DNA of 20,814 bases from Bacillota bacterium (GCA_021781855.1 JAJXWC010000020.1:1-20814); one strand, 5' to 3'. Numbered from the stretch's first letter, positions 6,263 to 12,741 are shown. Notes: a model not told the origin generated them from the letters alone. Made by a program: numbers and translations.

Positions 6263-6311
6263 GCTAAAGTCTCAAAAATAATAAAGCATTAGGTAAATTT
6301 AAGGAAAATAT

Positions 6312-6319
6312 GATAAAAT
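6312..6319 (+). promoter_or_regulatory. Extended -10 promoter of the MIP channel gene
   Basis: TG at 6311-6312, one base, then TAAAAT at 6314-6319. The -35 region is poor. Predicted start near 6326; AAGGAG follows just before the ATG at 6353. Confidence 0.5.
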
Positions 6320-6352
6320 ATATAGTGTTATTATCATTAAAAAGGAGAAGAA

Positions 6353-7195
6353 ATGACTTCTGAAACTCAAACAGTAGATGAATTTGATGCAGCAAACATC
6401 AAAACATCGGAACCTCTCAGATTTGCGCCATTATTCGCAGAATTACTCGGTACATTTGCCTTAGCAGGACTTGTGATTAAACTCGCACAAGGTGGAACGC
6501 TTGGTGCACTTGGTATTTCACTTGGCTTGTCTGTTATTATCTGCATCTTCGGTGCAATGTCTGGTGCTCATCTGAATCCAGCGATTACTATCGCTCAATT
6601 AATCAATCGTCAGATTGGTTGGCTAAAAGCAATTATGTACATTGTAGCGCAAGTGCTTGGCGCTTTACTTGCACTTTTGGTTTTCCACACTTTGTTTAAA
6701 GCAGGCTATGATAATTCACTTTATTCAGCACTTGCAGCACAAGGGATTACAAAAGACCAAGTTACTCAAGCAGGCGGACTTGCAAAATTTGCGACAGCAA
6801 ATAATACAACATTGGCAACCATGGCTCATCAGCTTGGTGTAAGTGACTTCATTAATGTTACGATTGCTAAAGGTGCTGGCGTGTTTACATTCGTAAGTGA
6901 AGTACTTGGTTCTGCAATTTTCGGACTCGGTGTAGGTCATGCAATTTACGCAGAAGATAAGCCAATGCTTGAAACAGGGCTTTCAGTAGGATTTGGATTA
7001 TTTGGCGGTTTGATGCTTGGTGGCTCTACTGTTATCTTAAATCCAGCAGTTGCCGTAGCAGTTCAGGCATTCAAACTCGGTTCGTTTATGACATTCCTGA
7101 CTCCGATTTTGGTTTATGTTGTAGGTACAATCATCGGTATGACTGTAGGAATTACAGCTTATCGCTTCCTGCGCTTAAAAGCTATTGCAAAATAA
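6353..7195 (+). CDS. MIP-family channel (aquaporin / glycerol facilitator-like)
   Basis: A 280-aa integral membrane protein with six hydrophobic segments and two half-helices. The first NPA box is HLNPAIT (N75-P76-A77); the second is ILNPAVAV (N230-P231-A232). In typical aquaporins and GlpF the second box is NPAR, where the arginine lines the aromatic/arginine selectivity filter. Here it is NPAV (V233), so the filter is atypical and the channel may pass other small solutes. The loop between the two halves, about residues 122-175, is long and rich in Ala/Thr/Asn. A cytoplasmic N-terminal extension of about 25 residues is acidic. AAAAAGGAG gives a strong ribosome site 7 nt before the ATG. Substrate (water, glycerol, lactic acid or other) is not deducible; a candidate cre site lies upstream. 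Monocistronic. Confidence 0.9.
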   Translation: MTSETQTVDEFDAANIKTSEPLRFAPLFAELLGTFALAGLVIKLAQGGTLGALGISLGLSVIICIFGAMSGAHLNPAITIAQLINRQIGWLKAIMYIVAQVLGALLALLVFHTLFKAGYDNSLYSALAAQGITKDQVTQAGGLAKFATANNTTLATMAHQLGVSDFINVTIAKGAGVFTFVSEVLGSAIFGLGVGHAIYAEDKPMLETGLSVGFGLFGGLMLGGSTVILNPAVAVAVQAFKLGSFMTFLTPILVYVVGTIIGMTVGITAYRFLRLKAIAK

Positions 7196-7227
7196 CAGAT
7201 TTTGTCTCGGCAATGCGCACCTTCTAT

Positions 7228-7249
7228 GCACTTTGTGCTACGAAAGATG
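7228..7249 (+). repeat. Dispersed 22-nt intergenic repeat, copy B
   Basis: Identical to copy A (2034-2055), 33 nt after the MIP gene stop. A further imperfect hairpin follows (AGCGG...CCGCT, 7266-7294), as does CTGCC-CGAAAA-GGCAG (7293-7308). No clear T-tailed terminator is seen for the MIP gene, so these structures may serve as its 3' end. Confidence 0.75.
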
Positions 7250-7356
7250 TCTTTATCCACAAGCTTAGCGGAAGATAGTGCTGTTTATCCCGCTGCCCGA
7301 AAAGGCAGGGAAATTGGCAGACACTTGCCGGGTTAAAATTTGAAACAAAAAAATTC

Positions 7357-7385
7357 TTGCAAATTCCACACAAAACTGGTATCAT
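7357..7385 (+). promoter_or_regulatory. Promoter of tRNA-Leu
   Basis: -35 TTGCAA (7357-7362), a 17-bp spacer, and an extended -10 TGG-TATCAT (7377-7385). Predicted start near 7392, six bases before the mature 5' end. Confidence 0.75.
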
Positions 7386-7397
7386 AGATAAGGTGTC

Positions 7398-7480
7398 GGG
7401 GAAGTGGTGGAATGGCAGACACGCATGCTTCAGGTGCATGTGCTCGCAAGGGCGTGAGGGTTCAAATCCCTTCTTCCCCA
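7398..7480 (+). tRNA. tRNA-Leu (anticodon CAG)
   Basis: An 83-nt class II tRNA. Acceptor GGGGAAG (7398-7404) pairs with CTTCCCC (7473-7479), with discriminator A at 7480. Anticodon stem CATGC/GCATG (7424-7428 / 7436-7440) encloses loop TTCAGGT with anticodon CAG at 7431-7433, decoding CUG. A long variable arm (about 7441-7455), a T arm GAGGG-TTCAAAT-CCCTT and the Leu-type D arm are all present. CCA is not encoded. It is a single-gene unit with its own promoter and terminator. Confidence 0.95.
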
Positions 7481-7491
7481 TGACGAAAAGG

Positions 7492-7520
7492 ACGGTTGGC
7501 TGGAAAGTCAACCGTTTTTT
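7492..7520 (+). terminator. tRNA-Leu terminator
   Basis: ACGGTTGGC (7492-7500) pairs with GTCAACCGT (7507-7515) around TGGAAA, then a run of six Ts (7515-7520), 11 nt after the tRNA. Confidence 0.85.
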
Positions 7521-7848
7521 GTTTTCATTTACTGTTCAGCGGTGGGTTATAACCACGCAAGAGAGAGAAAGTTTACAGATGAACAGTTTCACTTAAAAGA
7601 GAAAAAATACGAAAAGATTAATAGAAGAAAAGCGTCAAATTTCAGGCGTGACCAATTCGTTCATCTTTTAATAACTTTTGGCTAACGCAGGAATATCACG
7701 CGACAAAATCGAAACTCCGCAAATCTTGTCAATTCGTTGGATAACCATCAAAAAACCAAAATAAATTGTCGTAAAAAAGGCACATCAATGTTTACAAGTC
7801 AAACTTTGCTTGTTATCAGCCGTTGCAGGCTATAGAAAGAAGAAAAAC
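7521..7848. other. 328-bp spacer, possibly with decayed coding sequence
   Basis: No intact gene is supported. A short plus-strand frame at about 7605-7670 reads like the start of a helix-turn-helix (RLIEEKRQISGVTNSF) and is cut by tandem stops. Another frame at about 7678-7764 reads on with GISRDKIETPQILSIRW and also stops. Minus-strand frames are equally short. This is compatible with a decayed XRE-type gene but weakly so. A near-palindrome GTGG-g-TTATAACCAC lies at about 7542-7556. The last 40 bp hold the leader and purine-rich ribosome site of the next gene. Confidence 0.35.
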
Positions 7849-8727
7849 ATGAAAATTGCATTTATCGGAACAGGCGTCATGGGCGCTGCAATGGCAGGAC
7901 ATCTTATGGATGCAGGACACGAACTCACGGTTTACAATCGGACCAAGTCAAAGACAGACGGGCTTGTGTCGCACGGTGCGGTTTATGCTAAAAATCCGCA
8001 AGAGGCGGCGGCAAATGCCGAGGTCGTCATTACGATAGTTGGTTATCCGAAAGACGTTCGAGAGGTTTATTTTGGCGAACAAGGAATTTTCCAAAATGAT
8101 GTGACGGGAAAATTACTCATTGACATGACAACGACTGAGCCGACACTGGCTAAGGAAATTGCTGCGGCTGCTCAGAAAGCAGGGGGACAAGCACTTGATG
8201 CACCAGTTTCTGGTGGGGACCTCGGCGCTAAAAATGCGACCTTGACGATTATGGTTGGTGGAGATGAAACGGCTTATCAGCGTGCACTTCCATTATTTGA
8301 GAAAATGGGCAAGACAATCGCTCTGCAAGGTGCAGCAGGTGCAGGACAGCACACCAAAATGGCCAATCAAATCTGTATCGCGGGCACTATGACGGGCATG
8401 ACCGAACTTCTCGTATATGCAGATAAGGCGGGGCTTGACCTTGACAAAGTGCTGACAACGGTTGGCGGCGGCTCGGCACAGACTTGGTCGCTGACCAACT
8501 ATGCACCTCGGATTTTGCGAGAAGATTATAGTGCAGGTTTCTTTGTGAAACACTTTATCAAAGACCTTGGCATTGCTTTGGCTGAAGCAGAAAAGATGGG
8601 GCTTGAACTTCCTGCAACAGCGGGAGCTAAAAAACTCTACGAACAGCTTGCGGACAAAGGCTTTGAAAATGATGGAACACAGGCACTGATTAAACTCTGG
8701 TGGCCGAATGGTTCGAGAAAACATTGA
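7849..8727 (+). CDS. 3-hydroxyisobutyrate/beta-hydroxyacid dehydrogenase family oxidoreductase
   Basis: A 292-aa protein. The N-terminal Rossmann domain starts MKIAFIGTGVMGAAMAGHL (GxGxMG), and NRTKSK after the second strand suggests NADP(H) preference. The family substrate-binding signature is DAPVSGGDLGAKNATL, and the catalytic lysine is K170 in GQHTKMANQ. The C-terminal all-helical dimerisation domain is complete. The family oxidises or reduces small beta-hydroxyacids (3-hydroxyisobutyrate, tartronate semialdehyde/glyoxylate, 6-phosphogluconate-related acids); the exact substrate cannot be read. The start at 7849 follows GAAAGAAGAAAAAC and begins directly at the Rossmann strand; an upstream in-frame TTG at 7810 only adds unrelated residues. 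A small acidic protein gene follows after 25 nt, probably in the same transcript. Confidence 0.92.
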   Translation: MKIAFIGTGVMGAAMAGHLMDAGHELTVYNRTKSKTDGLVSHGAVYAKNPQEAAANAEVVITIVGYPKDVREVYFGEQGIFQNDVTGKLLIDMTTTEPTLAKEIAAAAQKAGGQALDAPVSGGDLGAKNATLTIMVGGDETAYQRALPLFEKMGKTIALQGAAGAGQHTKMANQICIAGTMTGMTELLVYADKAGLDLDKVLTTVGGGSAQTWSLTNYAPRILREDYSAGFFVKHFIKDLGIALAEAEKMGLELPATAGAKKLYEQLADKGFENDGTQALIKLWWPNGSRKH

Positions 8728-8752
8728 GCCTTGCGATTGATAGAAAGAGAAA

Positions 8753-8986
8753 ATGACGACTGAACAAGAATTTTTTGACGATGAGGCTTGGGAAGACTGG
8801 GGAGCAACGAACGAGGAACTCGAAACCCTCTATGAATCTCAAAGAGAAGCCGTATGGCAAGCGTTCAATGAAACCTACAAAGGCAAGCTCTATCAGGTTT
8901 CTCAGACGACAAAATCCTATCTTTTTGAAGAGTTCAAACGGCAGTATTTCGCCAATCAATATCGGGATGAACAAAAAAAGCACTGA
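8753..8986 (+). CDS. Small acidic protein of unknown function (77 aa)
   Basis: The ATG at 8753 follows AGAAAGAGA at 2-8 nt and lies 25 nt after the dehydrogenase stop, so it is probably co-transcribed. The protein is very acidic and aromatic at the N-terminus (EQEFFDDEAWEDWGA), then amphipathic-helical with a basic C-terminus (QYRDEQKKH). There is no signal peptide, membrane segment or metal motif. The last codons lie inside the left arm of the terminator. Not recognised; it could be a lineage-specific cytosolic protein. Confidence 0.7.
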   Translation: MTTEQEFFDDEAWEDWGATNEELETLYESQREAVWQAFNETYKGKLYQVSQTTKSYLFEEFKRQYFANQYRDEQKKH

Positions 8987-9009
8987 TAAGAAATTATCAG
9001 TGCTTTTTT
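8974..9009. terminator. Bidirectional terminator overlapping the end of the 77-aa gene
   Basis: A 16-bp perfect stem: six As plus GCACTGATAA (8974-8989), GAAA tetraloop, TTATCAGTGC plus six Ts (8994-9009). The stop codon TGA (8984-8986) is inside the left arm. The A tract on the left makes it usable by the minus-strand genes ending at 9025. Confidence 0.93.
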
Positions 9010-9024
9010 CAGGAAGGAAAAAGA

Positions 9025-9156
9025 TTACTTAGATAAATCAGACATTGCTTGCGTGATTTCGTTTGTTATTTTAGTGTACTCTGTTAAATCTGTTCCGGTG
9101 AAGTCTCCTTGGTAGGTCTGGGCATCTGTCATCATCTGGGATTCTTTTGTTGTCAT
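9025..9156 (-). CDS. 43-codon frame, possible out-of-frame C-terminus of the DUF4230-like gene
   Basis: ATG at 9156 to TAA at 9025, 43 codons starting MTTKESQMMTDAQTYQGD and ending QAMSDLSK. No Shine-Dalgarno precedes the ATG, and the frame is open 13 codons further upstream, across the stop of the DUF4230-like gene (9176). Removing one base from the four-A run (plus-strand TTTT, 9184-9187) would fuse both frames into one protein of about 283 aa. It is therefore either a separate small protein or the displaced tail of its neighbour. The composition (Thr/Gln/Asp-rich, soluble) looks like real coding sequence. Confidence 0.4.
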   Translation of the reverse strand: MTTKESQMMTDAQTYQGDFTGTDLTEYTKITNEITQAMSDLSK

Positions 9157-9175
9157 ATCAGAAACTAGAACACTG

Positions 9176-9877
9176 TTAATTAGTTTTATCAATGTTAATG
9201 AATTTCAAGTCTTTTTGGTGTAGTTCCACAGATAAATGTTCTTTGCTTCCAAGATTCAAAAGATTTTCTAAATCTTCCTGTGCAAATTTTAAAACCTTGG
9301 TTTGTCGTTCAGAATCGTTCATCACGTTATCTGAAGTTTTTGAAATTGTTTCTTGAGTTTTGTTGTCTAAAAATTCCTGTGCTTTTGCTCCAGAAGTTGC
9401 AGCATCGACAATTTTGTCAACAATTCCATCGCTATTATTGGCTTTAATCAGTCCATTTTGCTGGGAATCAACTTCTACGGTAATTGGATGTCTGAAAGTT
9501 AAGACATTATTTTTAATATTAACGTCTTTTGAAGTAATCCCTTTTAATTCAAGCTTAAACTCAGTTTTTATAGGTACAGAAACAGTAACATTTCTTCCGA
9601 CAACAACAGATACAATTGGTTTGGCCCAATTAGGCCAAGATTTTATGTTGTCATTTGTAAAGGTGTGAGAAGCGGTTGTTTCAGATTCGGCTCCGGCAAC
9701 AACGAGTTCAGATTCTTGAGAAAATTTTTTAACGATTGTTTTATACTGGCTTGAGGTAGTTCCGCCAAAAAGATTTGGTATGAAATACTTTATTGCAAAA
9801 AATCCTATAACTACTACCAATAAGATGATAATAATCATTGCGATTTTATTCGCTAGAGCTTTTCCTATTGTTTTCAT
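9176..9877 (-). CDS. DUF4230-like membrane-anchored protein
   Basis: A 233-aa protein with one N-terminal membrane segment (about residues 13-34, IAMIIIILLVVVIGFF) and an extracellular remainder. The pattern of an early beta-rich part (VTVSVPIKTEFKLELKGI) followed by two charged helices (AQEFLDNKTQETISK and KFAQEDLENLL) resembles DUF4230 proteins, whose function is unknown; the assignment is by eye. AGGAG lies 6 nt before the ATG. It is 72 nt downstream of the lipoprotein gene on the same strand, with the same style of ribosome site, so the two likely form an operon. The stop at 9176 may be premature: a one-base change in an A4 run would extend the protein by about 52 residues. Confidence 0.65.
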   Translation of the reverse strand: MKTIGKALANKIAMIIIILLVVVIGFFAIKYFIPNLFGGTTSSQYKTIVKKFSQESELVVAGAESETTASHTFTNDNIKSWPNWAKPIVSVVVGRNVTVSVPIKTEFKLELKGITSKDVNIKNNVLTFRHPITVEVDSQQNGLIKANNSDGIVDKIVDAATSGAKAQEFLDNKTQETISKTSDNVMNDSERQTKVLKFAQEDLENLLNLGSKEHLSVELHQKDLKFINIDKTN

Positions 9878-9949
9878 AAATTTCTCCTATGGTTGTTTTA
9901 TTAATGAACAATAATTGTATTTTTTTGAGTTGATATTTGAAATTAATAC

Positions 9950-10393
9950 TTAAAAATGAGCATTATCAATAGTTGTGGTAGCCTGATTCTCATACTGTGT
10001 TGAAGTAATAAATGTGACCCACTGTCCGTGTCCTTTGGTGCCTGGTTCAACCGACTGTGCTAATATTGTATTTTCTGGTAAGTCTTTTCTGTAAATAGTG
10101 TTACCTAGAGACTGGATGAATGTGGCATCTTTCAAAGAATCTTTTATTGTATTTGCTTGGTCAAGTGTCATACCGATATAGTTAGGGATGATTGTGGAAT
10201 CTAATTTTTGGTTCATATCTGCTTTTGGACTTGCATTTAGCAAAGTTTTTAAGTCACTTGCCGATTTTTTAAGGACTGATTTAGCAGTTGATACAGAGCT
10301 TTCTTTTGGTTTATTGTTGTTATTTCCAGAATTACACGCGGTGAGTAATGCGAGGGAAAGAAGTGCAGCTCCTAAAAGTAATTGTTTTTTCAT
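9950..10393 (-). CDS. PASTA-like domain lipoprotein
   Basis: A 147-aa protein with a lipoprotein signal: a KK start, hydrophobic core and lipobox LTAC with Cys20 as the lipidated residue. A Ser/Asn/Lys linker (21-60) follows, then one PASTA-like repeat (about 68-132): IPNYIGMTLDQA opens it and NTILAQSVEPGTKGHGQWVT closes it, matching the vPdvvG...vi-Q-P-G-v-G-v pattern. PASTA domains bind peptidoglycan or stabilise wall proteins, usually in PBPs and PknB-type kinases; a single copy on a small lipoprotein is less usual. AGGAG is 8 nt before the ATG. It is the first gene of a probable two-gene operon with the DUF4230-like gene and is divergent from the XRE regulator across a 130-bp spacer, so that regulator may control it. 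Confidence 0.85.
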   Translation of the reverse strand: MKKQLLLGAALLSLALLTACNSGNNNNKPKESSVSTAKSVLKKSASDLKTLLNASPKADMNQKLDSTIIPNYIGMTLDQANTIKDSLKDATFIQSLGNTIYRKDLPENTILAQSVEPGTKGHGQWVTFITSTQYENQATTTIDNAHF

Positions 10394-10428
10394 GAAATTC
10401 TCCTAGAATTTATTTTTTAGTTCTTTTT

Positions 10429-10457
10429 ATTATAACTCAAATTAAACTTAAAATCAA
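10429..10457 (-). promoter_or_regulatory. Promoter of the lipoprotein operon
   Basis: On the minus strand: -35 TTGATT (10457-10452), a 17-bp spacer, and a perfect -10 TATAAT (10434-10429). Predicted start near 10422, about 30 nt before the ATG. A short inverted repeat TAATT-ATAA-AATTA (10467-10480) lies between this promoter and that of the divergent regulator and could be an operator, but AT richness makes it weak evidence. Confidence 0.8.
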
Positions 10458-10495
10458 TTTTCACAATAATTATAAAATTACACTTGATTTTTCTT

Positions 10496-10504
10496 TGTTA
10501 AAAT
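10496..10504 (+). promoter_or_regulatory. Extended -10 promoter of the XRE regulator
   Basis: TGT-TAAAAT (10496-10504) is an extended -10 with no good -35. Predicted start near 10511, about 13 nt before the ATG; AGAGGT lies in this short leader. Confidence 0.5.
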
Positions 10505-10523
10505 TTAGCAAAGAGGTAACAGA

Positions 10524-10835
10524 ATGGGAATGGAATACTTTGGAGATAAATTGCGCGCTTTGCGTGCCGAAAAAAATCTTACACAAAATGAGTTGGCTGC
10601 GCGATTGGGTGTAGTTGGGGCTTCTGTTTCATCTTATGAAAAAAGTAAGCAGTATCCGTCTATTGAAATTCTTATTCAGATTTGTAAGATTTTTGATGTA
10701 TCTGCGGATTATCTGTTGGGCTTCTCCGATGATAAGGAGTTTAATACCTCATCTTTAACGGATGAACAGCTTCAAATTGTACTTCGCCTTATTAATGAAT
10801 TTGAACAGTTTAATGCTTTAAAAGAAAAACCTTAA
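10524..10835 (+). CDS. XRE/Cro-CI family transcriptional regulator (103 aa)
   Basis: A five-helix HTH domain spans residues 7-62: LRALRAEKNLTQNELAARLG, then VVGASVSSYEKSKQYPS as the recognition helix region, ending FDVSADYLLGFSDD. A short linker leads to a C-terminal amphipathic helix (78-102, LTDEQLQIVLRLINEFEQFN...) that is probably an oligomerisation element. Size and layout match small Cro/CI or SinR-like repressors. The ATG follows AGAGGT. It is divergent from the PASTA lipoprotein operon, the usual position for its regulator and target. Immediately downstream, a 35-codon gene repeats the C-terminal helix without the DNA-binding domain. No protease or ligand domain is present, so control is probably by protein partner or abundance. 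Confidence 0.92.
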   Translation: MGMEYFGDKLRALRAEKNLTQNELAARLGVVGASVSSYEKSKQYPSIEILIQICKIFDVSADYLLGFSDDKEFNTSSLTDEQLQIVLRLINEFEQFNALKEKP

Positions 10836-10845
10836 CGGTTTTTTT
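10825..10845 (+). terminator. Weak terminator at the end of the XRE gene
   Basis: AAAAACC (10825-10831) and GGTTTTT (10837-10843) around TTAAC, then Ts to 10845; it overlaps the stop codon. With only two G-C pairs it is probably leaky, so read-through into the microprotein gene is plausible. Confidence 0.45.
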
Positions 10846-10883
10846 ATTTTCTTCAATTTTTACATGTTCTATGATGAAAGGAG

Positions 10884-10901
10884 CATCATCATCATCATCA
10901 T
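10884..10901 (+). repeat. (CAT)6 trinucleotide tandem repeat
   Basis: Six CAT units lie exactly between a good ribosome site (AAAGGAG, 10877-10883) and the microprotein ATG at 10900, whose first two bases belong to the last unit. With six copies the spacing is 16 nt, longer than optimal; three copies would give 7 nt. Slippage changes spacing by 3 nt per unit. Confidence 0.9.
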
Positions 10902-11007
10902 GGAACATAAAACAGTTGATTTATCGCAGCTCACAAGTGAGCAAGTTCAGCTTATTTTGCGTATTGTTGCTGAATTCAAGCGAATGAACGCATTGAAAGA
11001 AAAGTAA
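10900..11007 (+). CDS. 35-aa microprotein homologous to the C-terminal helix of the adjacent XRE regulator
   Basis: MEHKTVDLSQLTSEQVQLIL, then RIVAEF and the tail NALKEK, TAA at 11005. Residues 11-35 align without gaps to residues 78-102 of the XRE protein just upstream: 15 of 25 identical, most differences conservative (L/V, I/L, V/I, L/I), including the shared NALKEK end. At DNA level the two segments have diverged at many third positions, which suggests selection on the protein rather than a fresh duplication. An in-frame ATG at 10864 would add 12 residues with five Ile from the repeat, but it has no ribosome site. The protein lacks any DNA-binding part, so a role as a SinI-like partner of the regulator is inferred. 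A strong terminator follows directly. Confidence 0.7.
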   Translation: MEHKTVDLSQLTSEQVQLILRIVAEFKRMNALKEK

Positions 11008-11009
11008 CA

Positions 11010-11040
11010 AAAAGTCCGAGTTTCTCGGACTTTTCTTTTT
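11010..11040. terminator. Bidirectional terminator between the microprotein gene and argS
   Basis: AAAAGTCCGAG (11010-11020), TTT loop, CTCGGACTTTT (11024-11034), an 11-bp perfect stem with A and T tracts on both sides. It serves both the plus-strand regulator unit and convergent argS, whose stop is at 11046. Confidence 0.92.
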
Positions 11041-11045
11041 GTAGT

Positions 11046-12734
11046 TTACATTTCTTCAGGTGCTTCAACGCCAAGTAGTCTTAGTGCTTCTTTGAGTACA
11101 ATACTTGTTGCATTGGCTAAAGCTAGACGCTCTTGCAAGCTAGCGTTTTCTTCCAAAATCCGCACGTGTGCGTAGTATTTATTGAAGGCTTGTGCGAGTG
11201 TAATGGCATATTTGGCGATGATGGAGGGTTCGTATTTGTCTGCTGCGCGGTCAATGACGTTGCCGAAGTCTTGCAGGAGTTTCACGATTTCCCAAGCTTC
11301 AGCAGGAATATCAGTCAGGGTGACGGCGGCTAGCTTGTAATCTGCTTTCCGCAAAATCGAGCGAATGCGTGCGTAAGCGTATTGGACGTAAGGACCTGTT
11401 TCGCCCTCAAATGAAACCATTTCTTCGAGATTGAAGTCATAGCCGTTGGTGCGGTCGGTTTTCAGGTCGTAGAATTTGATTGCACCTGTGCCGACTTGGT
11501 GGGCAACGATTTCTTTATCCTTGAGTTCAGGGTTTTTACTGTTGATTTGTGCCAAAGCACGCTCAACGGCTTCGTCAATCGTAGGTTCAAGGCGGATAAT
11601 ATTGCCTTTACGGGTGGATAACTTTTTGCCGTCGCGCGTGACGAGCCCGAATGGTACGTGTTCAATATCGGCTGCCCAGTCGTAGCCCATTTCTGTCAAA
11701 ACGGCTTTGAGTTGTTTGAAATGCCCAGTTTGCTCGCCGCCGACGACATACAGAGATTTTGCGAAATCGTAGGTGCGTTTGCGGTAAAGGGCAGCAGCGA
11801 GGTCGCGCGTGATATAGAGTGTTGCACCGTCTGATTTCTTGATGAGCGCTGGATTGAGGTCGTACTTTTCGAGGTTCACAATCGTTGCACCTTCGGAAGA
11901 TTTCAACAGGTGCTTTTCTTCCAAAAGGTCGAGGGCTTCGTCCATTTTATCATTATAAAAGGCTTCGCCATTGTAGCTGTCAAAATCAACACCGAGTTTG
12001 TCGTAAATTCGCTTGAATTCCAAGAGACTTTCGTCACGGAACCATTTCCATAGATGGAGTGCTTCTTCATCGCCATTTTCCAATTTCAAAAACCAAGCGC
12101 GCGCTTCATCATCTAGCTCAGGCTTTTCCTCGGCCTCGGCATTGATACGGACATAGAGTTTGAGTAATTCATCAATCGGGTGCGCTTGAACGGCTGCTTC
12201 ATCGCCCCAGAGTTTGTAGGCAACAATCAGCATACCAAACTGTTTGCCCCAGTCGCCGAGGTGGTTGATACGGACGGGCTGGTAACCGATTTTTTGGTAA
12301 ATGTTGGCGAGGCTGTCGCCGATAACGGTAGAGCGCAGATGACCGATGCTAAAAGGCTTTGCAATGTTCGGTGAGCTCATGTCAATGGTCACTTTGCGCG
12401 CATTTCCGATATTTTGGTCGGCGTAATAATTTTCTTTAGCGAGCACCTCATTGATAACGGTATTTGCGACGGCCGTCTTGTCAAGGAAAAAGTTGAGATA
12501 AGGACCAGTAGCAACGATTTTCTCAAAGCCAGTCGTGTCAATATTTTCAGCAATATCAGCGGCAATCATTTGTGGCGCTTTATGTAAGCTTTTGGCAAGT
12601 GAAAAAGCAGGAAAAGCGATATCGCCAAGCTCTGAAGATTTTGGTTTTTCAAGAAGATTTTCGATTTGTTCAAGTTCTAAAGCGTTGTTTAGTACAGCAA
12701 AGAGCGCAGTAGCGGCTAATTTTTTTTCGTTCAT
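11046..12734 (-). CDS. argS: Arginine-tRNA ligase
   Basis: A 562-aa class I synthetase that charges tRNA-Arg in the cytoplasm. The N-terminal Add1 domain is followed by the Rossmann catalytic core, with SSPNIAKPF and the HIGH-equivalent SIGHLRST (residues 129-136), and the KMSKS-equivalent KLSTRKG (371-377). The C-terminal DALR anticodon-binding domain ends with LLGVEAPEEM. Start at 12734 (MNEKKLAATALFAVL) rather than an in-frame ATG at 12806: the longer form would read through the divergent promoter region. An extended -10 (TGATAAAAT) ends 7 nt before this ATG, so the mRNA from it would be leaderless. argS is divergent from argR, a common pairing in this group. Confidence 0.97.
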   Translation of the reverse strand: MNEKKLAATALFAVLNNALELEQIENLLEKPKSSELGDIAFPAFSLAKSLHKAPQMIAADIAENIDTTGFEKIVATGPYLNFFLDKTAVANTVINEVLAKENYYADQNIGNARKVTIDMSSPNIAKPFSIGHLRSTVIGDSLANIYQKIGYQPVRINHLGDWGKQFGMLIVAYKLWGDEAAVQAHPIDELLKLYVRINAEAEEKPELDDEARAWFLKLENGDEEALHLWKWFRDESLLEFKRIYDKLGVDFDSYNGEAFYNDKMDEALDLLEEKHLLKSSEGATIVNLEKYDLNPALIKKSDGATLYITRDLAAALYRKRTYDFAKSLYVVGGEQTGHFKQLKAVLTEMGYDWAADIEHVPFGLVTRDGKKLSTRKGNIIRLEPTIDEAVERALAQINSKNPELKDKEIVAHQVGTGAIKFYDLKTDRTNGYDFNLEEMVSFEGETGPYVQYAYARIRSILRKADYKLAAVTLTDIPAEAWEIVKLLQDFGNVIDRAADKYEPSIIAKYAITLAQAFNKYYAHVRILEENASLQERLALANATSIVLKEALRLLGVEAPEEM

Positions 12735-12741
12735 GCTTCTT

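Noticed and set aside
6077..6292. Plus-strand 71-codon frame upstream of the MIP gene
   Set aside because: It is antisense to the 59-aa minus-strand gene, which has better start signals, and it ends in AT-rich promoter sequence.
7357..7596. Open frames across the tRNA-Leu gene on both strands
   Set aside because: They run through a complete class II tRNA with promoter and terminator; no ribosome site and no protein-like composition.
10864..10899. Longer microprotein start at 10864
   Set aside because: No ribosome site in front; the ATG at 10900 matches the conserved segment better. It cannot be fully excluded.
10884..10901. CAT repeat as part of a CRISPR or variable surface-protein repeat
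   Set aside because: Only six 3-nt units, no spacers and no long repeat-bearing protein.
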